Assembly: GCF_019090095.1 (NCBI RefSeq)
Contig: NZ_JAGQFP010000003.1
Coordinates: 286,556 to 350,555 of the forward strand
DNA length: 64,000 nt
Source of the DNA: Stutzerimonas stutzeri
Lineage (GTDB): Bacteria; Pseudomonadota; Gammaproteobacteria; Pseudomonadales; Pseudomonadaceae
Direction: 5' to 3'
In this document: positions 38,865 through 47,382 of the stretch, in pieces
How the letters are laid out: each line of letters begins with the position of its first letter
Position numbering within the stretch: position 1 is the first letter of the stretch
The notes under the pieces: model-generated
The model's database searches: none
What the model was told of the DNA's origin: nothing
Seen by the model: the letters and a program-made list of their open reading frames with translations, nothing else
Translations under genes and position numbers: made by a program

Positions 38865-41324
38865 TCACAGCACCTTCCAGATCTCCTCGGCGTACTCACG
38901 GATGGTCCGGTCCGAGGAGAACCAGCCCGTGCGCGCGGTATTCAGGACAGCCGAACGCCACCAGCTATCGGCATCGCGCCAACGCGCCTCGACCTCCAGC
39001 TGCGCCTGCCAGTACGCCTCGAAATCGGCGCAGACCATGAAGGTGTCGTGCCACTTCAGGCCATCGATCAGCCCCGTGTAGCGCGCCGGATCATCCGCCG
39101 AGAAGGCGCCGTTACGAATCGCCATCAGCACCTCGTTGAGCCGCGGCGACTCGATGATGGTGGCCTCGGCGTTGTATTCGTTGGCCTGCTTGCGCGCTTC
39201 GACTTCCTGAGCGGTCATGCCGAAGATGAACATGTGCTCCGCACCGATCTGCTCGCACATCTCGACGTTAGCGCCATCCAGGGTGCCGATAGTCAGCGCG
39301 CCGTTGAGCGCGAACTTCATGTTGCTGGTTCCGGAGGCCTCGAGCCCGGCCGTGGAGATCTGCTCGGAGAGGTCGGCCGCCGGAATGATGCGCTCGGCCA
39401 GGCTGACGTTGTAGTTGGGCAGGAAGACCACCTTGAGCAGCCCGCGGACGGTGGGGTCGTCGTTGATCGTCCGCGCGATATCGTTGGTCAGTTTGATGAT
39501 CAATTTGGCCGTGTGGTAACTGGCCGCCGCCTTGCCGGCGAAAATCTTCACGCGCGGAACCCAGTGACCGCCGGGATCGGAGCGAATCGCCTGGTACAAC
39601 GCCACGGTATGCAGCAGGTTGAGCAGCTGGCGCTTGTACTCGTGGATGCGTTTGACGTGGACGTCGAACAGCGCATTCGGATCGACGCTGATCCCCAGCC
39701 GCTCCTGAATCATGCGCGCCAGTAGCTGCTTGTTGCCGAGCCGCTGGGCGGCGAAACGTGCACGGAAGTCCGGCTGGTCAGCGAACGGCTCGAGCTGGCG
39801 CAGCAGCGTCTCCGGCGAGTCGAGCAGCTCCTCGCCCACATGCTCGACCAACAGGCGGGTCAGCTGCGGGTTGGATTGATACAGCCAGCGGCGGAAGGTG
39901 ATGCCGTTGGTCTTGTTGCTGATGCGTTTCGGATACAACGAGTGCAGGTCGGTGAAGACCGTCTCGCGCATCAGGCCGGTATGCAGCGCGGACACGCCAT
40001 TGATGCAATGCGAACCGAGAAAGGCCAGGTTGCCCATGCGCACCCGCCGGCCATGCCCCTCCTCGATCAAGGACACCGAGCGCAGCAGGTCGAGGTCGTG
40101 AACGCCGCGCTCGCGCAACGCATCGAGATGCTGCGCGTTGATCAGGTAGATGATCTGCATGTGGCGCGGCAACAAGCGTTCCATCAGCCCCACCGGCCAG
40201 GTTTCCAGCGCTTCGGGCAACAAGGTGTGGTTGGTGTAGGACAGGGTGCCGACGGTGAGTTCCCAGGCCTTGCGCCAGGGAATGTCATGAACGTCGACCA
40301 GCAACCGCATCAGCTCCGCCACGGCGATCGCCGGATGGGTGTCGTTGAGCTGGATGGCAGCAAATTCCGGCAGGTTCAGCAGCGTGCCACGCTGATCCAG
40401 GTGACGGCGCAACAGGTCTTGCAGCGAGGCGGCAACGAAGAAATATTCCTGACGCAGTCGCAGCTCCTGCCCCGCTTCGGTGCTATCGGCGGGATAGAGC
40501 ACCCGTGAAATGCTCTGGGCGCGGGCTTCCTCGGCGACCGCGCCGATATGGTCACCGGCATTGAAGCGCTCCAGATGGAAATCCGCCTCGGCCCGCGCGC
40601 GCCACAGCCGCAGCGTATTGACGCTGGCGCCCCGCCAGCCGACCACGGGCGTGTCGTAGGCGATTGCACGAACCCCTTCGGCCCAGTGCCAGAAATGCTT
40701 GCGCTGCTCCTGCCCGGCGGCATCGTGCGGCATGGCGGTGACGCTGCCGCCGAATCCGATCAGGTAGCTCACCTCGGGCCGCTCGAACTCCCACGGGTTG
40801 CCGAAGTTCAGCCAGGTCTCTGTCTGCTCGTGCTGCCAGCCATCGACGATCGCCTGGCGGAACAAGCCGTGGTCATATCGAATGCCATAGCCATGCGCCG
40901 CAATGCCCAGGGTCGCCATGCTTTCCATGAAGCAGGCTGCCAGCCGGCCGAGACCGCCGTTGCCGAGCGCGGCGTCCGGCTCGAGCACGCGGATGCGCTC
41001 GAAATCGACGTCGACTTCCGACAATGCCTCTCGCGCCACCTCCAGCAACCCCAGGTTGCTCAGGCTGTCGACCAGCAATCGACCGATCAGGAACTCGAGC
41101 GAGAGGTAGTACACCCGCTTCTTGCCCTCGCGATAGCCCTGCCGCGTGCGATCCATCCACTGGTCGATCATGCGATCGCGAGTTGCCAGCGCAACCGCTT
41201 CGAACCAGTCATGGTCGGAGGCGTGCTCCGGATCCTTGCCGATCGAATAGGTCAGCTTGCTGATGATGGCCTGGCGGAAAGCGGTGACTTCATCGGCGTT
41301 GGAAGCAATGGATTCTTGCGTCAT
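38865..41324 (-). CDS. glgP: Glycogen phosphorylase
   Basis: 819 residues, normal length. Releases glucose 1-phosphate from glycogen or maltodextrins. Active-site parts are visible: NGGLGRLAACFMESMATLG, QLNDTHPAIAVAELMRLL, and the PLP-lysine region GTSNMKFALNGALTIGTLDG. Start at 41324 (MTQESIASN) follows CGAGGTCC; an ATG 52 codons upstream at 41480 lacks conservation. No other glg gene is in the window. It is divergent from the Cys-cluster gene. Confidence 0.96.
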   Translation of the reverse strand: MTQESIASNADEVTAFRQAIISKLTYSIGKDPEHASDHDWFEAVALATRDRMIDQWMDRTRQGYREGKKRVYYLSLEFLIGRLLVDSLSNLGLLEVAREALSEVDVDFERIRVLEPDAALGNGGLGRLAACFMESMATLGIAAHGYGIRYDHGLFRQAIVDGWQHEQTETWLNFGNPWEFERPEVSYLIGFGGSVTAMPHDAAGQEQRKHFWHWAEGVRAIAYDTPVVGWRGASVNTLRLWRARAEADFHLERFNAGDHIGAVAEEARAQSISRVLYPADSTEAGQELRLRQEYFFVAASLQDLLRRHLDQRGTLLNLPEFAAIQLNDTHPAIAVAELMRLLVDVHDIPWRKAWELTVGTLSYTNHTLLPEALETWPVGLMERLLPRHMQIIYLINAQHLDALRERGVHDLDLLRSVSLIEEGHGRRVRMGNLAFLGSHCINGVSALHTGLMRETVFTDLHSLYPKRISNKTNGITFRRWLYQSNPQLTRLLVEHVGEELLDSPETLLRQLEPFADQPDFRARFAAQRLGNKQLLARMIQERLGISVDPNALFDVHVKRIHEYKRQLLNLLHTVALYQAIRSDPGGHWVPRVKIFAGKAAASYHTAKLIIKLTNDIARTINDDPTVRGLLKVVFLPNYNVSLAERIIPAADLSEQISTAGLEASGTSNMKFALNGALTIGTLDGANVEMCEQIGAEHMFIFGMTAQEVEARKQANEYNAEATIIESPRLNEVLMAIRNGAFSADDPARYTGLIDGLKWHDTFMVCADFEAYWQAQLEVEARWRDADSWWRSAVLNTARTGWFSSDRTIREYAEEIWKVL

Positions 41325-41527
41325 GGACGGACCTCGAGAAGCGGGGAATGAAAGTGAGGAGTACATGGCAGCCCCAGGCCACCTCGCAAAACAGCTCTGT
41401 AGACAGGTTTGCAGGTTTCGGCGGGATCTGCGCGACCGTCTGTCCGTCGTTCGACTCGTCGGATTCGCTGGAAATTCCACACCGGCTCGTTATGATCGCG
41501 CGCCTTCATGACCGATTGCCCTGCCCC

Positions 41528-41932
41528 GTGAAAACTCGACTGATCGCTTCCGCCGACCCCGACCGCCTGGAAACCTGGGCGCGCTACAGCAATGGCCTGT
41601 GTGGCGACTGCCGAGCCACCTGCTGCACCTTGCCCGTCGAGGTGCGTCTCGAGGACTTGATCCGCCTGGAGGTGATCGATGCCTTCGAACGCGACGAACC
41701 GACCAAGCAGGTCGCCAAGCGCCTGAGCAAGGCCGGCATCATCGAACATTTCAATCAGAAGCATGGCATTTTCACCCTGACTCGCCTGGCCAATGGGGAC
41801 TGCCTCTACCTCGACCGGCAGACACGTCTGTGCACGGTCTATGCCAAGCGACCGGACACCTGCCGCAACCATCCACGCATCGGCCCACGGCCCGGCTATT
41901 GCGCCTACCAGCAGAAAACGGCGGCCCGCTGA
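41528..41932 (+). CDS. YkgJ family cysteine-cluster protein
   Basis: 134 residues. Probable metal or cluster-binding Cys set: LCGDCRATCCTLPVEV in the first third and GDCLYLDRQTRLCTVYAKRPDTCRNHP in the second half. The family is thought to carry zinc or an iron-sulfur cluster; no reaction is known. I chose the GTG at 41528 (VKTRLIASADPDRLE); an in-frame ATG at 41492 would add 12 residues. Divergent from glgP. Confidence 0.78.
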   Translation: MKTRLIASADPDRLETWARYSNGLCGDCRATCCTLPVEVRLEDLIRLEVIDAFERDEPTKQVAKRLSKAGIIEHFNQKHGIFTLTRLANGDCLYLDRQTRLCTVYAKRPDTCRNHPRIGPRPGYCAYQQKTAAR

Positions 41933-42063
41933 GGCTGGCGAGCCAGCCGCCAACGGCGATTCGAACCCGGTAAAAAAGCGCCCGCAGAAACTGGCAATCT
42001 CGTGACTCAGCAGTCATGCTTGACGTCTGCCTGTATCTGCAAACGTTTAGGAATCCGCCCGGA

Positions 42064-42516
42064 ATGAGCCGCGATAGCCGCTACCTGGAAGCCATTCTGC
42101 ACCACGATATCCCTCTGACCCGGGCAATGGGCCTGCGTGTCGAGCAATGGGAAAACCATGAGCTGCGCCTGAGGGTCCCGTTGCAGGCGAACATCAACCA
42201 CAAGAGCAGCATGTTCGGCGGTAGCCTGTATTGCGCCTCGGTTCTGGCTGGCTGGGGCTGGCTGCATCTACGTCTGCGCGAGGCGGGCATCGAGGATGGC
42301 CATATCGTCATTCACGAAGGCCAGATCGACTACCCGCTCCCGGTGGTGGATGACGCCATCGCGATCTGCTCGGCGCCCAGCGAAGAGGCCTGGGATCGCT
42401 TCGAGGCCATCTATCGCCGCCGAGGCCGTTCGCGCATCGCCTTGCACAGTCGAATCCTGGCGGCCGACGGACGTGACGCCGTACGCTTCACTGGCCAGTT
42501 CGTCCTGCACAAATAA
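42064..42516 (+). CDS. YiiD C-terminal-type thioesterase (hotdog fold)
   Basis: 150 residues. Hotdog-fold pattern: YLEAILHHDIPLTRAMGLRV, then NINHKSSMFGGSLYCASVLAGWG, where the FGG(S)LYCA region is the family signature, and IHEGQIDYPLPV. Some members are fused to acetyltransferases; this one is stand-alone. The substrate is not known. An upstream in-frame ATG at 42016 is possible; 42064 (MSRDSRYLEA) was chosen as the conserved start. Confidence 0.8.
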   Translation: MSRDSRYLEAILHHDIPLTRAMGLRVEQWENHELRLRVPLQANINHKSSMFGGSLYCASVLAGWGWLHLRLREAGIEDGHIVIHEGQIDYPLPVVDDAIAICSAPSEEAWDRFEAIYRRRGRSRIALHSRILAADGRDAVRFTGQFVLHK

Positions 42517-42700
42517 TTCGCGCTGCGCCGCGAATCCGCTGGATGCGCCACTGAGTGTGGCGCGCCCTCCGCTCCTAACCAAACAATCTTCCGCAACGCG
42601 ATCGCGTTCACCCCAACGGCGCCCCGCGCTGGCATGGGTGGCGCCGCGCGACTACCCTTGAGCAGTCAACAATAAAAACAGCGTCAAGGGAGCAGACATC

Positions 42701-43486
42701 ATGGGCGCGCCCCATAAAGCCATCCTATCGCTATGCCTCGGGCTGGCCATCGGCACCGCACAGGCGGAGCTGCCGAAGAACTACCAGATCATCCTGCAAA
42801 CCGATAATTTTCCGCCGTTCAATATGGGCCCGAACAACAAGCACTTCGCGCGCGGCGACGAGGTGCAGGGTATCGGCACCGACACGGTGCGCGAAATGTT
42901 CAAGCGTGCCGGAATCGCCTATAGCCTGACCCTGCGCTCGCCCTGGGACCGCATCTATACCCAGACGCTGGACGACGCCGGCTATGGCCTGTTTTCCGTT
43001 GCCCGTACGCAACAGAACCAAGCGCAATTCAAATGGGTCGGGCCGCTGGCGCGCTATGAAAGCGTGCTGCTGGCCGCGCCGAATGCCGATATCGCGCTCA
43101 CGTCGCTAAGCCAGGCCAAGCCCTACGCAATTGGTACTCAGAAAAGCAGTGGGATCAGCCAATTGCTCAGCAGCCAGGGCTTGCAGCCGATCGACAGCCT
43201 GAGCGAAGAGGAGAACCTGCGCAAATTGCTCAGCGGTCGCATCGACCTGTGGGCCACCGCCGACCCGGTCTGGCGCTATCACGCCAAACAGCAAGGTGCG
43301 GAGGGTCTGCATGCGGTGCTGAGCTTCCAGCCGACCGACCTTTATCTGGCGCTGCACAAGGACACCCCTGACGAGGCGGTGACGCGCCTGCAAGCAGCGC
43401 TGAACGAGATCATCAGCGAAGGTTATGCCGGGTGCAGCAAGACACCCGACCTCTGCTACCTGATCCGTGACCGCAAGGCGCCATAA
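42701..43486 (+). CDS. Periplasmic solute-binding protein (SBP_bac_3-like), orphan
   Basis: 261 residues. Signal peptide ending near residue 22 (GTAQA). The pattern ILQTDNFPPFNMG, SPWDRIYTQTLDDAGYGLFSVARTQQNQAQFKWVG and LALHKDTPDEAV parallels the two binding proteins at 4886 and 6968. No permease or ATPase gene is adjacent. A CAAGGGAGCA ribosome site precedes the ATG. A third orphan member of this family in one window; the ligand is unknown. Confidence 0.8.
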   Translation: MGAPHKAILSLCLGLAIGTAQAELPKNYQIILQTDNFPPFNMGPNNKHFARGDEVQGIGTDTVREMFKRAGIAYSLTLRSPWDRIYTQTLDDAGYGLFSVARTQQNQAQFKWVGPLARYESVLLAAPNADIALTSLSQAKPYAIGTQKSSGISQLLSSQGLQPIDSLSEEENLRKLLSGRIDLWATADPVWRYHAKQQGAEGLHAVLSFQPTDLYLALHKDTPDEAVTRLQAALNEIISEGYAGCSKTPDLCYLIRDRKAP

Positions 43487-43508
43487 GCGCACCTGCGGTC
43501 ACGCCCGG

Positions 43509-44204
43509 TCAGACGTAACGCGATTTCGGCGTCGCCATCGGCAACGGGCCGTCACCGATCAGGCGGAATTCGCCTTTCGACGCGTCGTAGGCACGTATCT
43601 CGCTGGTGCCGATGTTGTACACCCAGCCATGGATGAACAGGTCGCCACTGGCCAGCCGCGCCGCCACCGAGGGATGCGTACGCAGATGATCGAGCTGCGC
43701 CAGCACGTTCTCCTCGGTCAGCACACCGAGGGTGTTGTGATCGGCGCAACCGCAGTTGGCTTCAACCACGGTCTTGGCCACCTCGGCATGGCGCAGCCAG
43801 GTTCTGACCGTCGGCATCTTCTCCAGGCTCGACGGGTTCAGCACCGCCTTCATCGCACCGCAGTCGGAGTGACCGCAGACGATGATGTGGTGAACGCCGA
43901 GCGCCATCACGGCGAACTCGATGGCAGTGGACACGCCGCCGTTCATCACGCCGTAGGGCGGTACGATATTGCCGACGTTACGCGTCACGAACAGATCGCC
44001 TGGCGAACTCTGGGTGATCAGCTCCGGCAGGATGCGCGAGTCGGCACAGGTGATGAACATCGCCCGCGGCGTCTGCTCGTTGGCCAGCTTGCTGAACAGC
44101 TCGCGTTGCTGGGGATAGATTTCCTCGCGAAATTGCATGACGCCTGCGATCAGGTTGTCGAGCGCCTCCTGCGCCGTTTCGGTCGTCTTGTCTTCGAGAC
44201 TCAT
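43509..44204 (-). CDS. Beta-class carbonic anhydrase
   Basis: 231 residues. Zinc ligands in FITCADSRILPEL (Cys and Asp) and IIVCGHSDCGAMKAV (His and Cys). No signal peptide: a cytoplasmic enzyme, unlike the alpha-class one at 2259. The start at 44204 (MSLEDKTTETAQ) follows AGAGAGAT; the in-frame ATG at 44300 adds non-conserved residues. It is near the SbtA/SbtB-like pair and pyruvate carboxylase. Confidence 0.95.
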   Translation of the reverse strand: MSLEDKTTETAQEALDNLIAGVMQFREEIYPQQRELFSKLANEQTPRAMFITCADSRILPELITQSSPGDLFVTRNVGNIVPPYGVMNGGVSTAIEFAVMALGVHHIIVCGHSDCGAMKAVLNPSSLEKMPTVRTWLRHAEVAKTVVEANCGCADHNTLGVLTEENVLAQLDHLRTHPSVAARLASGDLFIHGWVYNIGTSEIRAYDASKGEFRLIGDGPLPMATPKSRYV

Positions 44205-44330
44205 GGCGATCTCTCTTTTAGGTTGGTTGGATACGACGTTGCACGTACAAGGCCAGACACCGCAAAGGTGTGACAGACCGTAACCAGGCCGGGGTCCCAC
44301 CCCAGCCCGAGGAATCCAGGCGACCGGCCT

Positions 44331-45239
44331 TTAGAAAATGGACCAGCCGATGCGCTGCGATAGTTTCTCCAGAGCGGCCATACCGATCAGTGAATTGCCG
44401 GCCTGGTTCAATTCCGGCGACCAGACACAAACCGTGAAACGCCCGGGCACCACGGCGACGATGCCGCCACCGACACCGCTCTTGCCCGGCAGACCGACGC
44501 GGTAGGCAAAATTGCCGGCCTCGTCGTAAAGTCCGCTGGTCGCCATGATCGCGTTGACCTGCTTCGCTTGCCTCGGGCTGAGCACCGGCTCGTCACCGTC
44601 CAGACAAGCGCCGTCGCGCACCAGAAAGCTGAACGCGCGGGCCAGGTCGATGCAGCTCATGCGCAGCGCACAGTGATGGAAGTAGCTGCGCAACACCGCC
44701 TCGACATCATTGTGAAAGTTGCCAAAGGCCTGCATCAGGTAAGCCATCGCTGCGTTTCGTGCGCGATGCTGGTACTCCGACTCGGCGACGCGGGAGTCCG
44801 ACACGATCAGCGGATTGCCCGACAGGTGCCGCACGAAGTCGCGCATCGACAGGGCCGGCACGGCGAAACGCGATTGGTTGATGTCGCAGATCACCAGCGC
44901 TCCGGCGTTGATGAACGGGTTGCGCGGCCGGCCGCGTTCGAACTCCAGCTGCACCAGCGAGTTGAACGGCTGCCCGGACGGCTCGTGCCCCAGCCGCTCC
45001 CACAGCGACTCGCCACCGTGCTGGATCGCCTGCACCAGGCTGAACACCTTGGAGATGCTCTGGATCGAGAACGGCGTCTTCGCATCGCCGGCGTGGTAGA
45101 GCTCACCCTCGGCGCTACAGACGGCAATACCCAGCTGATCGGCCGGCACGTCCGCCAGTGCAGGAATGTAGTCCGCCACCTTGCCTTTACCGAGCAGCGG
45201 CCGAACTTCATCGAGGATTTCGCTCAACAGGTTTTGCAT
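44331..45239 (-). CDS. glsA: Glutaminase
   Basis: 302 residues. Serine-dependent beta-lactamase-like glutaminase: the SxxK pair is in [16 protein letters not shown], and [24 protein letters not shown] and [15 protein letters not shown] follow. It makes glutamate and ammonia. Start at 45239 ([12 protein letters not shown]); an in-frame ATG at 45281 adds 14 residues. About 126 bases before the carbonic anhydrase on the same strand; co-transcription is possible. Confidence 0.95.
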   Translation of the reverse strand: MQNLLSEILDEVRPLLGKGKVADYIPALADVPADQLGIAVCSAEGELYHAGDAKTPFSIQSISKVFSLVQAIQHGGESLWERLGHEPSGQPFNSLVQLEFERGRPRNPFINAGALVICDINQSRFAVPALSMRDFVRHLSGNPLIVSDSRVAESEYQHRARNAAMAYLMQAFGNFHNDVEAVLRSYFHHCALRMSCIDLARAFSFLVRDGACLDGDEPVLSPRQAKQVNAIMATSGLYDEAGNFAYRVGLPGKSGVGGGIVAVVPGRFTVCVWSPELNQAGNSLIGMAALEKLSQRIGWSIF

Positions 45240-45585
45240 ACAGGTCCCATGGTTGGAAGAAGTCGGGGCACGCCAGCGCACTGCCGCGCAGGCCAGTTGC
45301 TCATCAGGCTACTGACGCCAGTTAGACGGCGATCATCACAGTCAACCTCTGCCGCCGGCCTTCCCGTGTTCCGATCAACGCACACATCCCCATGCCGCCT
45401 CTCCAGATCCAGCAGACGCGACAAGCGCCGACGCCCATTGCGATGACCAGACAACGCTCGACCTCGCCTTGCGACTGCACCGTTCAGCGCCACGATTTCG
45501 CCATCACCCTTGCGCGGGGTATAGTCCCGCCCGCTTTACAGGGCACGGTATGCGCCCTGGGCATCACCACAAGGAACGAATCGAT
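45240..45585. other. 346-base divergent intergenic stretch
   Basis: It separates glsA from the lipoprotein gene at 45586. Near 45520-45525 is a TATAGT -10-like box with a weak TTCGCC -35-like box 17 bases earlier, likely the promoter of the lipoprotein gene. No gene with a convincing start is visible in the rest. Confidence 0.4.
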
Positions 45586-45981
45586 ATGACGTTGAAACGC
45601 GCGGCAAGCCTGTTGGCCTTCGCCATCATCCTTAGCGGTTGCTCCACCGCGACCTATTTCAAGCTGCCGGAACATAGCCAGGTCTCCGTCTATGAGCGAC
45701 CGCAGCAATACTCCCAGGGCTTGGTCAAAACCCGCCCGTTCTTCTGGACCGCCGCTGGCGGCATTCCCTACAAGCTCAGCAATGAACAGGGCGAACTGCT
45801 TCAGCAAGGCAAGCTGCGCGCGCGCTTTCGCGTTGCATCGATCTTCTGGCCACCCGGCGGCATCATTTACTGGCCGATGGGCTTCGGTCAGCGCTGCTAT
45901 GACCTGACCGGCGCCGAGCCACTCACGTGCACCCAGGGCGACCTGAAAGCCCTTCGCAGTCAGCGCCGTCTCGACCGCTAG
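45586..45981 (+). CDS. Lipoprotein of unknown function
   Basis: 131 residues. Lipobox LSGCSTATYF (Cys at about 18). The rest (VYERPQQYSQGLVKTRPFFW, WPPGGIIYWPMGFGQRCYDL) contains several Trp/Pro-rich turns and no recognised domain. Start at 45586 has AAGGAACG upstream; an in-frame ATG at 45469 is in the promoter region. Single gene, convergent with the sbtB-like gene. Confidence 0.7.
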   Translation: MTLKRAASLLAFAIILSGCSTATYFKLPEHSQVSVYERPQQYSQGLVKTRPFFWTAAGGIPYKLSNEQGELLQQGKLRARFRVASIFWPPGGIIYWPMGFGQRCYDLTGAEPLTCTQGDLKALRSQRRLDR

Positions 45982-46070
45982 CCCCATCGGCTCATCGTCT
46001 CGGCATGCGCCGAGGCGATGTCCGATCGAGCCACGTCCCACCTTGCTTGCCAATCCCACAAGGCAACCGC

Positions 46071-46373
46071 TTAGAACTTTTCCGGCCGCAGCACTTCGAC
46101 ATCCGCCAGATAACAGACCATGGCGAAATTGTCGTAATAGCGAGCCTGCAGATGCTCGACGATGCGCTCGGCGACGTCGCGGTTGCAGATGATCTCCAGC
46201 CGAATGTTGCCCTCGGTGTCCCATTCGGCGCTGCGCACGCCACGGCTGCCTCGCCCTCGCACTTCGGACAGGGTCCAGCCCGGTGCGCCGAGGTGGTCAA
46301 GATCGGCCACAAGCTTCTTTTCCAGCGCGGCTTCACAGATCACGGTGAGCAGTGTTCGGGTCGCAGTCGTCAT
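46071..46373 (-). CDS. PII-like signalling protein, SbtB-like
   Basis: 100 residues with a PII-type ferredoxin fold pattern: TRTLLTVICEAALEKKLVADL, a loop with GWTLSEVRGRGSRGVRSAEW and a C-terminal YDNFAMVCYLADVEVLR. The immediate neighbour of an SbtA-like transporter (1 base between), which is the SbtA-SbtB arrangement of cyanobacteria, where SbtB binds adenine nucleotides and blocks the transporter. The cyanobacterial C-terminal Cys pair is absent. Identity as SbtB is inferred from size and context. Confidence 0.8.
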   Translation of the reverse strand: MTTATRTLLTVICEAALEKKLVADLDHLGAPGWTLSEVRGRGSRGVRSAEWDTEGNIRLEIICNRDVAERIVEHLQARYYDNFAMVCYLADVEVLRPEKF

Positions 46374-46374
46374 G

Positions 46375-47316
46375 TCAAAGCCCCCAGGCGATCAAGGTTT
46401 CGGCCAGCGCCAGATACAGCGGAATACCGATCAGGATGTTGAATGGAAAGGTAATCCCCAGCGACGCCGTCAGTGACAGTGAGGGATTGGCCTCCGGCAA
46501 TGCCAGGCGCATGGCTGCTGGCACGGCGATGTAGGACGCACTGGCAGCCAGCGTAGCGAGCATTGCGGTGCCGCCGAGCGACAACCCCATCAGCCGCGCG
46601 AGCAAAGCGCCGATCAGCGCTCCCATCAATGGCATGCCAAGGCCGAACACGGCCAGACGCAGGCCATAGCGCTTTAACGAGCCCATCTGGCCTGACGCGA
46701 TCAAGCCCATTTCCAGCAGAAAGAGCGCCAGAACAGGTTTGAACATGCTGGTGTAGAAAGGCTCAAGCGGCTTGATGCCTTCCTTGCCCGCGATGGCCCC
46801 GATGATCAACCCGCCCAGCAGCAGCATGATGCTCTTGCCCAAAAAGATCTCTCGACCGAGCTCTCGCCAGTCGGTGTCGCGCGCGACGCCCTTGGCAAGC
46901 ACGATGCCGACCAGGATTGCCGGTATTTCCAGGATCGCCACGAACAGCGGCATGTAGCTTTCGAAGGCAATCTTGTTGGCCAGCAAAAATGCCACCACTA
47001 CGGCGAAGGTACCGGCGCTGACCGAACCGTAGTGCGCCGCAACACTGGCTGAGTCCACCCGCGAAAAGCCCAGCAGACGCAGCAACGGAAACGCCAGCAG
47101 CGGCAGCGTGCAACCAAGCAGCAACACCAACGCCGACTGCCCCAGCAACGCCGCACTGGCCTGCTCGGCCAGCTCGACACCGCCATGCAGCCCGATGGCC
47201 AGCAGCAGCAATATGGACAGCGTGTCGTACAGTGCCGTTGGCAGCTTCAGCTCACTTTTCAACAACCCGGCAAACAGGCCGAACAGGAAGAACAGCACAA
47301 CTGGGTCGAGCCCCAT
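46375..47316 (-). CDS. Sodium-dependent bicarbonate transporter, SbtA-like
   Basis: 313 residues with about ten membrane helices. Family features: MGLDPVVLFFLFGLFAGLLK at the start, AAHYGSVSAGTFAVV (about residue 110) and FPFNILIGIPLYL at the C-terminus. SbtA family proteins import bicarbonate with sodium; heterotrophic members are less studied. Start at 47316 has GGGAG 6 bases upstream; an in-frame ATG at 47346 has none. The SbtB-like gene follows directly. Confidence 0.88.
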   Translation of the reverse strand: MGLDPVVLFFLFGLFAGLLKSELKLPTALYDTLSILLLLAIGLHGGVELAEQASAALLGQSALVLLLGCTLPLLAFPLLRLLGFSRVDSASVAAHYGSVSAGTFAVVVAFLLANKIAFESYMPLFVAILEIPAILVGIVLAKGVARDTDWRELGREIFLGKSIMLLLGGLIIGAIAGKEGIKPLEPFYTSMFKPVLALFLLEMGLIASGQMGSLKRYGLRLAVFGLGMPLMGALIGALLARLMGLSLGGTAMLATLAASASYIAVPAAMRLALPEANPSLSLTASLGITFPFNILIGIPLYLALAETLIAWGL

Positions 47317-47344
47317 CGATAACTCCCGCATTCGTTCAGCAGAC

Positions 47345-47370
47345 AAAAAAAGGGAGCCTTTCGGCTCCCA
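47345..47370 (-). terminator. Rho-independent terminator of pycAB
   Basis: Stem GGGAGCC (47352-47358), loop TTTC, stem GGCTCCC (47363-47369). On the minus strand it is followed by seven T. It lies 13 bases beyond the pycB stop. Confidence 0.92.
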
Positions 47371-47382
47371 CGGGACAGTTGC

